Made by a program: the position numbers and the translations under genes
Assembly (NCBI GenBank): GCA_902363375.1
Contig: CABIZX010000002.1
Location: 62,001 to 126,000, forward strand
Direction of reading: 5' to 3'
DNA from: Clostridiaceae bacterium
GTDB lineage: Bacteria; Bacillota; Clostridia; Clostridiales; Clostridiaceae
DNA: 64,000 bases
Notes under the pieces: generated by a model
Seen by the model: only the letters and a program-made list of their open reading frames with translations
Told to the model about the DNA's origin: nothing
The model's database searches: none
Shown here: in pieces, positions 36,967 through 46,168 of the stretch
Position numbering within the stretch: the first letter of the stretch is position 1
How the letters are laid out: every line of letters starts with the position of its first letter

Positions 36967-37635
36967 ATGTGGAAAATGGCTTTAAGGGATTTTAAGGGAA
37001 TACTTAATTTATATAATAATAGAAATGGACTTATAATGCTTGCAGTAGTAATATTTTTTGGTATTGCTAATAAGGGGAGTGGTTTCTTTAGTTATTTTTT
37101 ATTAATTGCTGGAGTAATAAATATAGCATTTACAGAGATGGAAGGAAGAGATAAAGTTCAGGTTAGCATACTTAGTAGTCCATGTAAAAGAAGTGATTAT
37201 GTATTAGGAAAATTTTTATCTAGTATTATACTTATAGTAATTGCAACTATAGTTGGATTAATAATAAATAATCTAATATATACGATATATCCATCAGAAT
37301 ATTTAAATATTCCTATATCTGTAGTTAAGATGTCTCTTAGCTACATTCTTATCTTCGTTTCTCTTTATTATTGTGTGTATTTCTCTTTAGGTATAAAGGT
37401 CGCTAGAATATTTTACTTTATACTCTTCTTTGTAATAATGTCAGGTACATTTATTATAAATGATATTCTTCAAGGTGAATATATACCAACTTGGTTATCG
37501 GGTATAGAAAAATTTCTAGTATTGTTTCAGAGTAATACAATAGCTAGTAATACTATATTAGCTATACTTGTCCTATTTACAATAGCTCTGATAGCTACAA
37601 TATCAGTAATAATTTATGAAAAGAAGGATTTTTAG
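36967..37635 (+). CDS. ABC-2 type permease, first
   Basis: A 222-residue membrane subunit with about six helices and no enzymatic motif. Conserved features are sparse: a short cytosolic stretch SPCKRSDYVLGKFLSSI, which resembles the coupling region also seen in its neighbour (FPVKRRDVVLSKFIYYL). It begins immediately after the stop of the ATPase gene, so it is coupled. It probably pairs with the next permease and an ATPase dimer to form an exporter. Confidence 0.85.
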   Translation: MWKMALRDFKGILNLYNNRNGLIMLAVVIFFGIANKGSGFFSYFLLIAGVINIAFTEMEGRDKVQVSILSSPCKRSDYVLGKFLSSIILIVIATIVGLIINNLIYTIYPSEYLNIPISVVKMSLSYILIFVSLYYCVYFSLGIKVARIFYFILFFVIMSGTFIINDILQGEYIPTWLSGIEKFLVLFQSNTIASNTILAILVLFTIALIATISVIIYEKKDF

Positions 37636-37647
37636 GAGGGAAGGCTT

Positions 37648-38316
37648 ATGAAATCACTTTTAAAAAAGGACTTTATAACAAGTAGATATATTTATACTAT
37701 TGCTATTTTAATTGTAGGAATAATTCTATGTTTTGCTTCGATATACAGCTTTGAAGTGACATTTATGATATACCTTTTAGGAACATTCATGGTACCTTTA
37801 ATGGCAAATAAGTTCACCGCTACTGATGAGATGAGAAGAAATTATGATACTATAATTAATAGTTTTCCTGTTAAGAGAAGAGATGTAGTACTAAGTAAAT
37901 TTATATATTACCTTATATCATACATTCTATGCTCTTTGATTCTTCTATTAATAGTATTTATAGTAGGAAATTTCAATGAAGAACAAGTAAGTATGATTTA
38001 TATTATTCAATCTCTATCTTTTATATATTATTGTTTAATAATTGGAGCTACTAATTTTATATATTATAGATATGATTATAGTGCTGCTTCTAAATATTCT
38101 TTAGTTATAATGATGTCAATTATATATGTGCCTATAATAATTTTAAAATTTGTTGATAAGATAAATCCTAATATTTTTATAAAAGTTACTAATTATTTGT
38201 TAGAAAGCACAGTACATGGAATATATTTAGCTATATCTATAGGTTTATTAGGAATATTTATATATGTTTTATTTATAGTATTATCTATAATAGGATATAG
38301 AAAAAGAGATTTGTAG
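37648..38316 (+). CDS. ABC-2 type permease, second
   Basis: A 222-residue ABC-2 family membrane protein with about six helices, starting KSLLKKDFITSRYI and carrying FPVKRRDVVLSKF between helices 2 and 3. It has a GGAGGG site and starts 12 bases after the first permease. The two permeases have the same length and arrangement and may form a heterodimer. Confidence 0.85.
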   Translation: MKSLLKKDFITSRYIYTIAILIVGIILCFASIYSFEVTFMIYLLGTFMVPLMANKFTATDEMRRNYDTIINSFPVKRRDVVLSKFIYYLISYILCSLILLLIVFIVGNFNEEQVSMIYIIQSLSFIYYCLIIGATNFIYYRYDYSAASKYSLVIMMSIIYVPIIILKFVDKINPNIFIKVTNYLLESTVHGIYLAISIGLLGIFIYVLFIVLSIIGYRKRDL

Positions 38317-38351
38317 CATTGTTTTAATAAATTTAACTTGGAGGAAATTAG

Positions 38352-38732
38352 ATGAATATAATAATAAATAATTCTTCAGGAGAACCCATATATTCTCAGA
38401 TAGAAAAGCAAATAAAAGATGATATTTTAACAAATAAATTGACGCCTAATGAACCATTGCCATCTATACGAGGACTTGCTAAAGATTTGAGAATTAGTGT
38501 AATAACAACTAAACGGGCTTATGATGAGCTAGAACGAGAAGGTTTTATTTATACAGTTCCAGGTAAGGGATCTTTTGTAAATGTTCAAGATAAAGAACTT
38601 TTAAAAGAATCCTTAATGCGAAATATGGAGGAGTATCTAAGTAAAGCTATAGAGGAAGGTATCAAAGCAGGAATAACTTTAGATGAAATTATAGAAAGTT
38701 TAAGGGTGCTTGCTGAAGAATATAAACTATAG
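38352..38732 (+). CDS. GntR-family transcriptional regulator, YtrA type
   Basis: A 126-residue repressor-type regulator. Residues 10-75 form the winged helix with IYSQIEKQIKDDIL, LPSIRGLAKDLRIS and YDELEREGFIYTVPGKGSFV. The C-terminal part is only about 45 residues, as in the YtrA subfamily, so it dimerises without a large ligand domain. The gene is in the middle of the operon, between the permeases and the second ATPase. It likely binds the inverted repeats ahead of the operon. GGAGG precedes the ATG. Confidence 0.9.
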   Translation: MNIIINNSSGEPIYSQIEKQIKDDILTNKLTPNEPLPSIRGLAKDLRISVITTKRAYDELEREGFIYTVPGKGSFVNVQDKELLKESLMRNMEEYLSKAIEEGIKAGITLDEIIESLRVLAEEYKL

Positions 38733-38745
38733 TAGGAGGAAGACA

Positions 38746-39609
38746 ATGGATAATATATTATATATAAATAATCTGTGTAAAAAATATAAGGGGTTTAAGC
38801 TTAACGATGTATCTTTGCAGTTACCTAAAGGTTTTATTATGGGTTTAATTGGAGAGAATGGGGCAGGAAAAACTACATTAATAAAATTAATAATGAATTT
38901 GGTGAAGAAAGATAGTGGAGATATAAAGGTATTTGATAAAGATAACATTAAGTTTGAAAGAGAGATAAAGGATAGAATAGGTTTTGTATATGATGAAGCT
39001 TGTTATTATGACCATATGTCTTTAAAAGAAAACGCTAATATGTTTTCTAGATTATATAGTAAGTGGGATAATGAAAAATTTAACAATTATCTAAATAAAT
39101 TTCAACTTAATAAGGATAAAAAACTAAAAGAACTATCTAAGGGTATGAGAATGAAATTTTCCTTATGCTTAGCCCTTAGCCATGGTGCTGAATTTATAAT
39201 AATGGATGAACCTACAGTAGGACTAGATCCTGTAGTTAGGTCAGAGGTTTTAGAAGAATTACAAAATCTAATGGTAAATGAAAATATGGGAGTATTAATA
39301 TCTACTCATATAACTTCAGATCTTGAAAGGATAGCAGACTACATTACCTTTATAAAGGATGGAAATATTGTATTCTCAAAGACTAAGGATGAGATAATGG
39401 ATTCTTATAAAATTGTTAAGGGAGACAATAGTTTACTTACAAAGGATTTAGAAAAATATTTTGAAGGCATAAGTAAAAATAGATTTGGATTTGAAGCATT
39501 GACATCGCAAGTATCAAAGGTAAGAGAGATAGTAGGAGATAAGGTTATATTTGATAAAGCTACACTAGAGGATATAATGATTTTAAAAAATAAAGAAAGA
39601 TATATATAA
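38746..39609 (+). CDS. ABC-2 type transporter ATPase, copy 2
   Basis: A 287-residue paralogue of the ATPase at 36103, with Walker A GENGAGKTTLIK, signature LSKGMRMKFSLCLAL, Walker B FIIMDEPTVGLDPV and His in ISTHITSDLERIADY. The start at 38746 follows AGGAGGA; an upstream ATG at 38710 overlaps the regulator gene. No permease follows it, so it either forms a heterodimer with copy 1 or is a duplicate sharing the same permeases. Confidence 0.9.
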   Translation: MDNILYINNLCKKYKGFKLNDVSLQLPKGFIMGLIGENGAGKTTLIKLIMNLVKKDSGDIKVFDKDNIKFEREIKDRIGFVYDEACYYDHMSLKENANMFSRLYSKWDNEKFNNYLNKFQLNKDKKLKELSKGMRMKFSLCLALSHGAEFIIMDEPTVGLDPVVRSEVLEELQNLMVNENMGVLISTHITSDLERIADYITFIKDGNIVFSKTKDEIMDSYKIVKGDNSLLTKDLEKYFEGISKNRFGFEALTSQVSKVREIVGDKVIFDKATLEDIMILKNKERYI

Positions 39610-39629
39610 TCATTGATTTATATAATTAA

Positions 39630-39678
39630 CCATGCTCCATGTATAGATAATTTAACTATACATGGAGCATGGTATTTT
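39630..39678 (+). terminator. Terminator of the ABC operon
   Basis: A perfect 17-bp stem, CCATGCTCCATGTATAG with its complement, followed by TATTTTATT. Confidence 0.85.
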
Positions 39679-39756
39679 ATTCTGAAACCTGTATGAAAAT
39701 AAAGGTAAAATAAGTAGTTAGAAGGCGGAAGTTAACGGTAAAATTATATGGACATT

Positions 39757-39771
39757 CTTCGTAGTACGAAG
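39757..39771. promoter_or_regulatory. 15-base perfect palindrome before MATE gene
   Basis: CTTCGTAGTACGAAG is a perfect 7-1-7 palindrome about 105 bases before the MATE start. It has the size of a repressor operator; no regulator is adjacent to assign it to. Confidence 0.4.
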
Positions 39772-39876
39772 TAAAATATTTATTGGGATGTTGTAGGAAT
39801 ATTAATGAGAAGATTTATGCTAATCATTAATATAAAGCTTAATAACATAAAATATATAGCGATGGGGATTGATATT

Positions 39877-41253
39877 ATGGAGAAAAGAATAGACTTAACA
39901 GAAGGGTCTATAAGTGGGAAATTGGTTAAATTGGCCCTTCCGATTATGGCAACTTCATTTATACAAATGGCTTATAATCTAACAGACATGCTTTGGGTAG
40001 GAAGAATGGGTAGCGAAGCGGTAGCAGCAGTAGGAACTGCAGGATTTTTCTCTAATTTAGCAGCAGCTCTTACTATGATTGCAAAGGTTGGAGCTGAAGT
40101 TAAGGTATCGCAGAGTTTAGGTCGTAAAGATGAAAAAGCAACAAGAAATTATATTGTAAGTGCCCTTCAAATTAACATAATACTATCATTAATAATGGGT
40201 ACAATTGTACTATTATTTAAAAATCAGTTTTTAGCCTTTTTTCAATTAAAAAATCTACAGGTAATATCTATGGCAAAGTCTTATTTAGGTGTGATAGCAG
40301 TTGGAATGGTTATAACAAATCTTATACCAGTCTTTACAGCTATATTTAATGGAGCAGGTAATAGTAAAATACCCTTTATTATTAATACTATAGGGTTAGT
40401 GGTTAACATTGTATTTGATCCTCTATTAATATTTGGATTTGGACCAATTCCTGAAATGGGTGTACTAGGAGCAGCTTTAGCAACTATAGGTTCACAAGCC
40501 ATTGTTATAACTTGCTTTATAGTATCAATTGTAAAAAGTAAAGAAAAATATTTAAAATTTAGTCTGTTTAAAAAGCCAGATCTAAAAGCTATAAGAACTA
40601 TATGTAAACTAGGAATTCCTTCAGGAGTTCAAAATGGATTATTTACCACATTTTCTATCTTAATAGCAAGAGTAATAGCAGGTTCTGGAGAAGTGGCTAT
40701 AGCAGTTCAGAAAGTTGGGGTCCAAATTGAAGCTATAACTTGGATGACAGCAGGTGGATTCTCAACAGCACTTAGCGCTTTTGTGGGACAAAATTATGGT
40801 GCTAAGAAATATGATAGAATTAAAGAAGGATATAAAGCTACTATTATTATAGCAAGTGTAGTAGGTATTTTATCAACATTACTGTTGGTAATAGGTGGGG
40901 AATCAATATTCTCAATATTCATTCAGGAGAAAGATGCTATAGCATTAGGAAAGGATTATTTAAGAATTCTTGGATATTCTCAATTATTTATGTGCATTGA
41001 GATTACAACAGTAGGAATGTTTAATGGTTTAGGAAGAACATATATACCTGCGATTGTAAGTATTATTCTAACAGGCTTGAGAGTTCCAGCATCTATGATA
41101 TTATCCTCACCAAGCATTTTAGGTATAGATGGAGTTTGGTGGAGTATAAGTATGAGTAGTGTACTTAAGGGAATAACTATTGTAGCTATTTTATATTACA
41201 TGACTAAGAAAAAGGATTTATTACAGGAAAATGTAGGCATAGAAGTAGCTTAA
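39877..41253 (+). CDS. MATE-family multidrug/Na+ efflux transporter
   Basis: A 458-residue transporter with 12 helices in two related halves. The N-terminal half begins GKLVKLALPIMATSFIQMAYNLTDMLWVGRMG, the classic MATE opening; the second half repeats it with IRTICKLGIPSGVQNGLF and AGGFSTALSAFVGQNYGA. The start at 39877 is chosen because the conserved sequence starts there and GGGG precedes it, though the site is weak. Substrates are unknown. Confidence 0.9.
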   Translation: MEKRIDLTEGSISGKLVKLALPIMATSFIQMAYNLTDMLWVGRMGSEAVAAVGTAGFFSNLAAALTMIAKVGAEVKVSQSLGRKDEKATRNYIVSALQINIILSLIMGTIVLLFKNQFLAFFQLKNLQVISMAKSYLGVIAVGMVITNLIPVFTAIFNGAGNSKIPFIINTIGLVVNIVFDPLLIFGFGPIPEMGVLGAALATIGSQAIVITCFIVSIVKSKEKYLKFSLFKKPDLKAIRTICKLGIPSGVQNGLFTTFSILIARVIAGSGEVAIAVQKVGVQIEAITWMTAGGFSTALSAFVGQNYGAKKYDRIKEGYKATIIIASVVGILSTLLLVIGGESIFSIFIQEKDAIALGKDYLRILGYSQLFMCIEITTVGMFNGLGRTYIPAIVSIILTGLRVPASMILSSPSILGIDGVWWSISMSSVLKGITIVAILYYMTKKKDLLQENVGIEVA

Positions 41254-41263
41254 CATCATATAT

Positions 41264-41306
41264 TAAAAGCTGTGAAATACTAATTGTTTGTATTTCGCAG
41301 CTTTTA
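41264..41306. terminator. Bidirectional terminator
   Basis: AAAAGCTGTGAAATAC pairs with GTATTTCGCAGCTTTT (one mismatch) between convergent genes. Confidence 0.8.
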
Positions 41307-41310
41307 GTTA

Positions 41311-41793
41311 TTATCTATTAATTGAATTTACAAGTTGTATTTTTTCTATGATTACACTGTAATAACCATCTGGCGATGAAACTTCTACTTGGTCGCCTAA
41401 ATTTCTTTTGTATATTGACTCACCCAGAGGGCATTCTATACTAATTTTATTATTGATAGGATCTGCCTCAATGGTGGTCACCATAGTGAATTCTTCACAT
41501 TCATTATCATCTAAAAATCTTAGAGTCACCATTCTTCCAATACCAACTTGATTTTCTGATATATCATCAGTTATTATCTTAGCAGTTTTAATCATTCTTT
41601 CTAAATAGCCCATTCGTCTGTTGTTATCAGCTCTATTTTTTTTAGCTGCTTTATATTCAAAGTTTTCACTCAAATCACCATGGGCCCTAGCTTCCTTTAA
41701 CTCTTCGTTAATTTGGAATCTGACTACATTTTTTCTATGATCAAGTTCATCTTTCAGAATCTGAAGTGCTTCTTCAGTAAGATAATTATACAT
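41311..41793 (-). CDS. GreA/GreB-family transcript cleavage factor
   Basis: A 160-residue factor that rescues backtracked RNA polymerase. The N-terminal coiled coil (1-75) has EARAHGDLSENFEYKAAKKNRA with the acidic tip Asp-Leu-Ser-Glu-Asn that enters the polymerase channel. The C-terminal FKBP-like domain has ECPLGESIYKRNLGDQVEV. The length fits GreA. It is not beside the lysS/dus genes that flank the main clostridial greA, so it could be a second copy. Confidence 0.88.
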   Translation of the reverse strand: MYNYLTEEALQILKDELDHRKNVVRFQINEELKEARAHGDLSENFEYKAAKKNRADNNRRMGYLERMIKTAKIITDDISENQVGIGRMVTLRFLDDNECEEFTMVTTIEADPINNKISIECPLGESIYKRNLGDQVEVSSPDGYYSVIIEKIQLVNSINR

Positions 41794-41952
41794 AATTTAA
41801 AACCTACCCTCTAAATTTAAAATATATTTATAGTAATATTATACATCTAAAAATATTGTATGGCATGTATTTCACGATTCATTATAAAATTATCTAAGTT
41901 ATGTCTTATTTTAAATTTAAAGTATATTATCAATTATTATAATTAAAAATAA

Positions 41953-41995
41953 AGAAGTTATCTAAAATAGGTTTGAATTATTTTAGATAACTTCT
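41953..41995 (-). terminator. Terminator of the proline-repeat gene
   Basis: AGAAGTTATCTAAAATA pairs perfectly with its complement; on the minus strand it is followed by TTATTTTTAATT. Confidence 0.75.
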
Positions 41996-42057
41996 ATTCT
42001 ATAATTAATTCACTTATTAAGTGGGGCAAATAATAAGTGCTAAATATTATGATTATA

Positions 42058-43197
42058 TTAAACTAACTGAGTTCCCATAAGTCTAACTATTGGACTTTCA
42101 GGAGATAGAATGTTTGAAATTTCACTATAAGGAATTGTGATTCTAAATAGGCCGCTAGAAGCTGGAGTAAATTCATCAATTTGATAGTATAGTACCAAAG
42201 CTTCAGGAGTTAAGTAGAATCTTTGAGTATCAGTAACTCCGCTATATGGTACAATGAAATCTGTATTCATTTCATTAGCTTTTCTCATAGCTATATTACT
42301 AAGAATTTCAGTGAAATTTACTCTATTATTAAATAAATTAGCCAGATCATAAACTTCTCCAGTATTAATATCGACAGTTAAGGAAGCAAATAGAGTATGA
42401 CTATTTGGATTTTCTTGAGTCTCTGTATATAGTGACATTACTATACTTAGTAATCCACTAGAATCTAATGGCACCTCATAAGCGCTTTCTACTATTAGAA
42501 AATTAACTTTCTCTGGAATTAGAACTTCATTAAGCCATAGAGAGTTTAATGTATAAATAATTTCTTGGTTTACTATATTTGAAGCATTTTCATTTGGTGC
42601 ATTTTCAATAAATGGGTACTCAAGTTTAAATTGTGGAGGTGATAGTACTTGAGTCTGTAAGTTGGATACAACATTCTCTTCTAGTGGAGCATAGCGTGGT
42701 CCATAGCATTGAAAGAAATCTATCCTGTTTAGGCTTACTGCAAAGTAAACCCATCTCCAACCAGTCCATCTAAAACCAGAAGCGGTTCTTCTATCTACAT
42801 TAATAATCCATGCCCAAAATGAAACTCCATTACTAAGCCACATATATACAAATTGAAATCTGCAAGGTCGTATGGATGCAGGGGATACGGCTGTAGGTTG
42901 AATTCCAGCTGCAAATGGTTTATGAGGTGTCATATTTGGTGGTGCTCCTGGCGGGCCTCCGGATGGACCAGGTTGAGGTCTAGGCGGTGGACCAGGTTGA
43001 GGTCTAGGCGGTGGACCAGGTTGAGGTCTAGGTGGTGGACCAGGTTGGGGCCTAGGTGGTGGACCAGGTATACTAGGTGGAAAGAATGGAGGTACTATTC
43101 GTTCATCACAACATTCTTTACAGTCCTCATCGATATTTAAGTATTTATTATTGTAGAAATCTTGTGAATTAATATCATAAGGTTTTCTAATGAACAT
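42058..43197 (-). CDS. Proline-repeat protein with DUF3298/RsiV-like domain
   Basis: A 379-residue protein with no signal peptide or membrane helix. Residues about 40-85 are Pro-rich, with four copies of PPPRPQPG encoded by a 24-bp DNA repeat. Residues about 100-165 are Trp/Phe/Arg-rich (FRWTGWRWVYFAV). Residues about 185-370 match the DUF3298 (RsiV C-terminal-like) pattern, with SLTVDINTGEVYDLANLF and FYLTPEALVLYYQ near the end. Known DUF3298 proteins are mostly exported or membrane-bound, so the lack of a targeting sequence is odd. TAAGGAG precedes the ATG. The role is unknown; a spore or surface structural function is possible. Confidence 0.8.
   Translation of the reverse strand: MFIRKPYDINSQDFYNNKYLNIDEDCKECCDERIVPPFFPPSIPGPPPRPQPGPPPRPQPGPPPRPQPGPPPRPQPGPSGGPPGAPPNMTPHKPFAAGIQPTAVSPASIRPCRFQFVYMWLSNGVSFWAWIINVDRRTASGFRWTGWRWVYFAVSLNRIDFFQCYGPRYAPLEENVVSNLQTQVLSPPQFKLEYPFIENAPNENASNIVNQEIIYTLNSLWLNEVLIPEKVNFLIVESAYEVPLDSSGLLSIVMSLYTETQENPNSHTLFASLTVDINTGEVYDLANLFNNRVNFTEILSNIAMRKANEMNTDFIVPYSGVTDTQRFYLTPEALVLYYQIDEFTPASSGLFRITIPYSEISNILSPESPIVRLMGTQLV
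42965..43060. repeat. 24-bp tandem repeat, four copies
   Basis: Four direct copies of a 24-bp unit beginning GGACCAGGTTGAGGTCTAGG; the first two are identical, the third has one change, the fourth three. It encodes PPPRPQPG on the minus strand and its GC content is far above the surroundings. Confidence 0.92.
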
Positions 43198-43410
43198 AAC
43201 ATGCTCCTTATTAGTATTACATTAATATAATATACAGTTAGTAGAGTAATGTGATTTAAAAAAAAAATTTTATTAATACATATATTTTTTGAAAAGTAGC
43301 ATACTATTAGCATACCAATAAAATCATTATTTGTTTTGTAGTTAAGTTTTCATGCCTGTGGATGTTTAAGTACTTTTCATAGAAACGGAAATTTTAAGGA
43401 GGAATAGCTT

Positions 43411-43539
43411 ATGAAGAATGTTTATCAATCTACGCATATAGCTACTAGCCCAAAAACAAAGCAACAACTTAGGAAGTTTAAAGAAGAATTTTCCGAAGAG
43501 GTATCATGGGGCAAAGAGCGGGGTAATCACCGAAAATAG
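43411..43539 (+). CDS. Small 42-residue charged protein
   Basis: A short gene with an ideal ribosome binding site (AAGGAGG, eight to nine bases before ATG). The product starts MKNVYQSTHIATSPKTKQ and is Lys/Glu-rich with a helical middle (LRKFKEEFSEEV). It stands alone between its own promoter region and a hairpin. Its form, Pro-x-x-Lys followed by an amphipathic helix with FKEEFSEEV, loosely recalls one half of an alpha/beta-type small acid-soluble spore protein, but I cannot assign it. The function is unknown. Confidence 0.65.
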   Translation: MKNVYQSTHIATSPKTKQQLRKFKEEFSEEVSWGKERGNHRK

Positions 43540-43581
43540 TATCATGATAATATAATGATTTTATTGTTATAATAAATAGAT

Positions 43582-43617
43582 GGAAAGCCTTTCTGCAGGG
43601 TAGCAGAAAGGCTTTCC
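43582..43617. terminator. Strong hairpin after the 42-residue gene
   Basis: GGAAAGCCTTTCTGC pairs perfectly with its complement over a six-base loop. The T run is poor on the plus strand (CCTAATAT), so termination efficiency is uncertain. Confidence 0.55.
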
Positions 43618-43712
43618 TAATATAAGAATAGATCAATGATATTGACATAAAAAATATTATAAGTAATTATATAAGTATATTTACATAATTAATCAATAGG
43701 AGGATGATTAAG

Positions 43713-44387
43713 TTGGTGAACATAGGAAATTCTTGGGATGAGAGATTGAAAGAGGAATTTGATAAGCCTTATTATATAAATTTAAGACAGTTTTTGGTTA
43801 ATGAATATAAAACTAAGAATATATTTCCTCATATGAATAATATATTTAATGCTTTAAAGCTAACTCCTTATGAAGATGTTAAAGTTGTTATATTAGGTCA
43901 GGACCCATATCATGGAGCTGGCCAAGCACATGGATTATCGTTTTCGGTTCAACCGGGAGTAAGAATTCCACCATCACTTTTAAATATGTATAAGGAATTA
44001 CAAGATGATTTGGGATGTTATATTCCCAATAATGGATATCTAGTTCCATGGGCAAAACAAGGAGTATTACTTTTAAATACTGTACTTACGGTTAGAGAAG
44101 GTGAGGCAAATTCCCATAGGAATAGAGGGTGGGAGAACTTTACTGATAGAGTAATAGAATTATTAAATGAAAGAAAAGATCCTATAATATTTTTATTGTG
44201 GGGAAATAATGCAAAAGAAAAAATTAAGCTTATAACTAATCCAAGACATTATATTTTAACTACAGTACATCCAAGTCCATTGTCAGCTAATAGAGGATTT
44301 ATGGGATGTAAGCATTTTTCTAAAACAAATGAAATATTAAAATCTTTAGGAGAAAAAGAAATAGAATGGCAAATTCCTAATATATAA
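43713..44387 (+). CDS. ung: Uracil-DNA glycosylase, family 1
   Basis: A 224-residue base-excision repair enzyme that removes uracil from DNA. GQDPYHG (catalytic Asp about residue 64) and [11 protein letters not shown] (catalytic His about 184) are the two family-1 signatures. AGGAGG directly abuts the in-frame ATG at 43704, so the more likely start is TTG at 43713, nine bases from the site; GTG at 43716 is also possible. It shares a terminator with proS. Confidence 0.94.
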   Translation: MVNIGNSWDERLKEEFDKPYYINLRQFLVNEYKTKNIFPHMNNIFNALKLTPYEDVKVVILGQDPYHGAGQAHGLSFSVQPGVRIPPSLLNMYKELQDDLGCYIPNNGYLVPWAKQGVLLLNTVLTVREGEANSHRNRGWENFTDRVIELLNERKDPIIFLLWGNNAKEKIKLITNPRHYILTTVHPSPLSANRGFMGCKHFSKTNEILKSLGEKEIEWQIPNI

Positions 44388-44388
44388 G

Positions 44389-44420
44389 AAAAAATGACTG
44401 CATTATGCAGTCATTTTTTT
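44389..44420. terminator. Bidirectional terminator ung/proS
   Basis: AAAATGACTGCA and its perfect complement with a three-base loop, A run before and T run after. Confidence 0.88.
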
Positions 44421-45855
44421 AGTATGCTTTACCCCAATAAACCAGTGATTTAGCCTCTTTACCACAGCAGATACATTTAGAAGAAAGTTCTTCCTGATTA
44501 AAAGGCATGCATCTTGAAGATACACCAGCAACATCTTTAAGCTTCTCTTCACATGCTAAATCACCACACCACATAGCTTTTATAAATCCAGGTTTATTGT
44601 TTGCTATGTCTATAAATTCATCTAGAGTAGTCGCAGAATATGTTTTTTCATTAGCACTTTTTCTTGCTTTTTTTAGAAGGTCAACTTGCATTAATTCAAG
44701 AGTCTCTATTATTTTTGTCTCCAGATCTTCAAGAGAAACTAGAAGTTTTTCTCTTGTATCTCTTCTAACAATAATTGCTTGATTATTTTCTATATCTTTA
44801 GGCCCAATTTCAACTCTTAGAGGAATACCTTTCATCTCGCATTCACTGAATTTCCATCCAGGCATTTTATCACTACTGTCAATTTTAACTCGTGCAACTT
44901 TAGCAATTCTATCTTTAAGTTCATTAGCTTTATCTAATACACCTTCCTTATGCTGTGCAATAGGTATAATCATAACTTGAGTTGGAGCTATTTTTGGAGG
45001 TAAAACAAGTCCGCTATCATCACCGTGTACCATTATTAAAGCTCCTATAAGACGAGTTGTAACCCCCCAAGATGTTTCATGAACATATTGAAGTTGACCA
45101 TTTTTATCACTATATCTAATATTGAAGGCCTTTGCAAAGCCATCTCCAAAGTTGTGAGAAGTACCATTTTGAAGAGCTTTTCCATCATGCATTAAACTTT
45201 CTATAGTATATGTAGCTTTTGCTCCAGCAAACTTTTCTTTATCAGTTTTTCTTCCTTTTACAACTGGAATCGCAAGAATATTTTCACAGAAATCAGCATA
45301 AAGATTTAAAATATCTATAGTCTCTTTTTCGGATTCTTCTGCTGTAGCATGAATAGTATGACCTTCTTGCCATAAAAATTCTGTAGTTCTTAAAAAAGGT
45401 CGTGTAGTTTTCTCCCACCTTACTACCGAACACCATTGATTATAAAGCTTAGGAAGATCGTTATGAGATTGAACTATTTTTGCATAGTGTTCACAAAATA
45501 AAGTTTCGGAAGTTGGTCTAACACATAATCTTTCAGCCAAAGGTTCACTTCCACCATGAGTAACCCAAGCAACTTCAGGAGCAAACCCTTCTACATGGTC
45601 TTTTTCTTTCTGTAACAAACTCTCTGGTATAAACATAGGCATATACACATTTTCATGACCAGTTGCTTTAAGTTTTTCATCTAAGATTCTTTGAATGTTT
45701 TCCCAGATAGCATAACCGTATGGTCTAATTATCATACATCCCTTTACACTTGAATAATCTACAAGTTCTGCTTTTTTTACTATGTCAGTATACCACTTTG
45801 CAAAATCCTCATCCATGGAGGTTATCGCTTCAACAAATTTTTTTCCTTTTGCCAT
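44419..45855 (-). CDS. proS: Prolyl-tRNA synthetase (archaeal/eukaryotic-type, ProRS3)
   Basis: A 478-residue class II synthetase. It begins [20 protein letters not shown] and lacks the INS editing domain of long bacterial ProRS. Motif 2 lies at [20 protein letters not shown]; the anticodon domain follows at about 285-380. The C-terminal zinc-type domain has [12 protein letters not shown] and [18 protein letters not shown], with the terminal Tyr typical of this class. No T-box was seen upstream, unlike the other two synthetase genes in the window. GAGG precedes the ATG. Confidence 0.93.
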   Translation of the reverse strand: MAKGKKFVEAITSMDEDFAKWYTDIVKKAELVDYSSVKGCMIIRPYGYAIWENIQRILDEKLKATGHENVYMPMFIPESLLQKEKDHVEGFAPEVAWVTHGGSEPLAERLCVRPTSETLFCEHYAKIVQSHNDLPKLYNQWCSVVRWEKTTRPFLRTTEFLWQEGHTIHATAEESEKETIDILNLYADFCENILAIPVVKGRKTDKEKFAGAKATYTIESLMHDGKALQNGTSHNFGDGFAKAFNIRYSDKNGQLQYVHETSWGVTTRLIGALIMVHGDDSGLVLPPKIAPTQVMIIPIAQHKEGVLDKANELKDRIAKVARVKIDSSDKMPGWKFSECEMKGIPLRVEIGPKDIENNQAIIVRRDTREKLLVSLEDLETKIIETLELMQVDLLKKARKSANEKTYSATTLDEFIDIANNKPGFIKAMWCGDLACEEKLKDVAGVSSRCMPFNQEELSSKCICCGKEAKSLVYWGKAY

Positions 45856-46168
45856 ATCTATAATACCTCATTTCATTTATTTATTTTTATAAAGTTCTTA
45901 TTATAAATACAAGTGATTCTAATGTAACAATTAAATATTATATCAAATATCTTATACAAATTGAAGAAAATTATAATGAGCAATGAATGTTAATGTAATA
46001 TTTAAAGTGTTAAATATTAAACAGATTAAGTGAATATTAAGAAATTTAAAGCATATTATAAATGTCTATAGATAAAATAAAACTATTTGATATTGTAATT
46101 CTTTAAGTTTAATTATTAACAAGTAGATATAATGTATATGAAATAGATATGAAAGTGAGGTTTTCACA
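45856..46168. other. Divergent intergenic region proS / C_GCAxxG_C_C gene
   Basis: About 310 AT-rich bases holding the promoters of both divergent genes. I see no T-box motif, structured RNA or small gene. A TATAAT at 46128-46133 precedes the rightward gene. Confidence 0.5.

Noticed and set aside
42965..43060. CRISPR-like repeat array
   Set aside because: The repeats are directly adjacent with no spacers and encode an in-frame PPPRPQPG peptide.
45856..46168. T-box in front of proS
   Set aside because: No GGTGGnACC motif, no specifier stem and no leader terminator were found on the minus strand.
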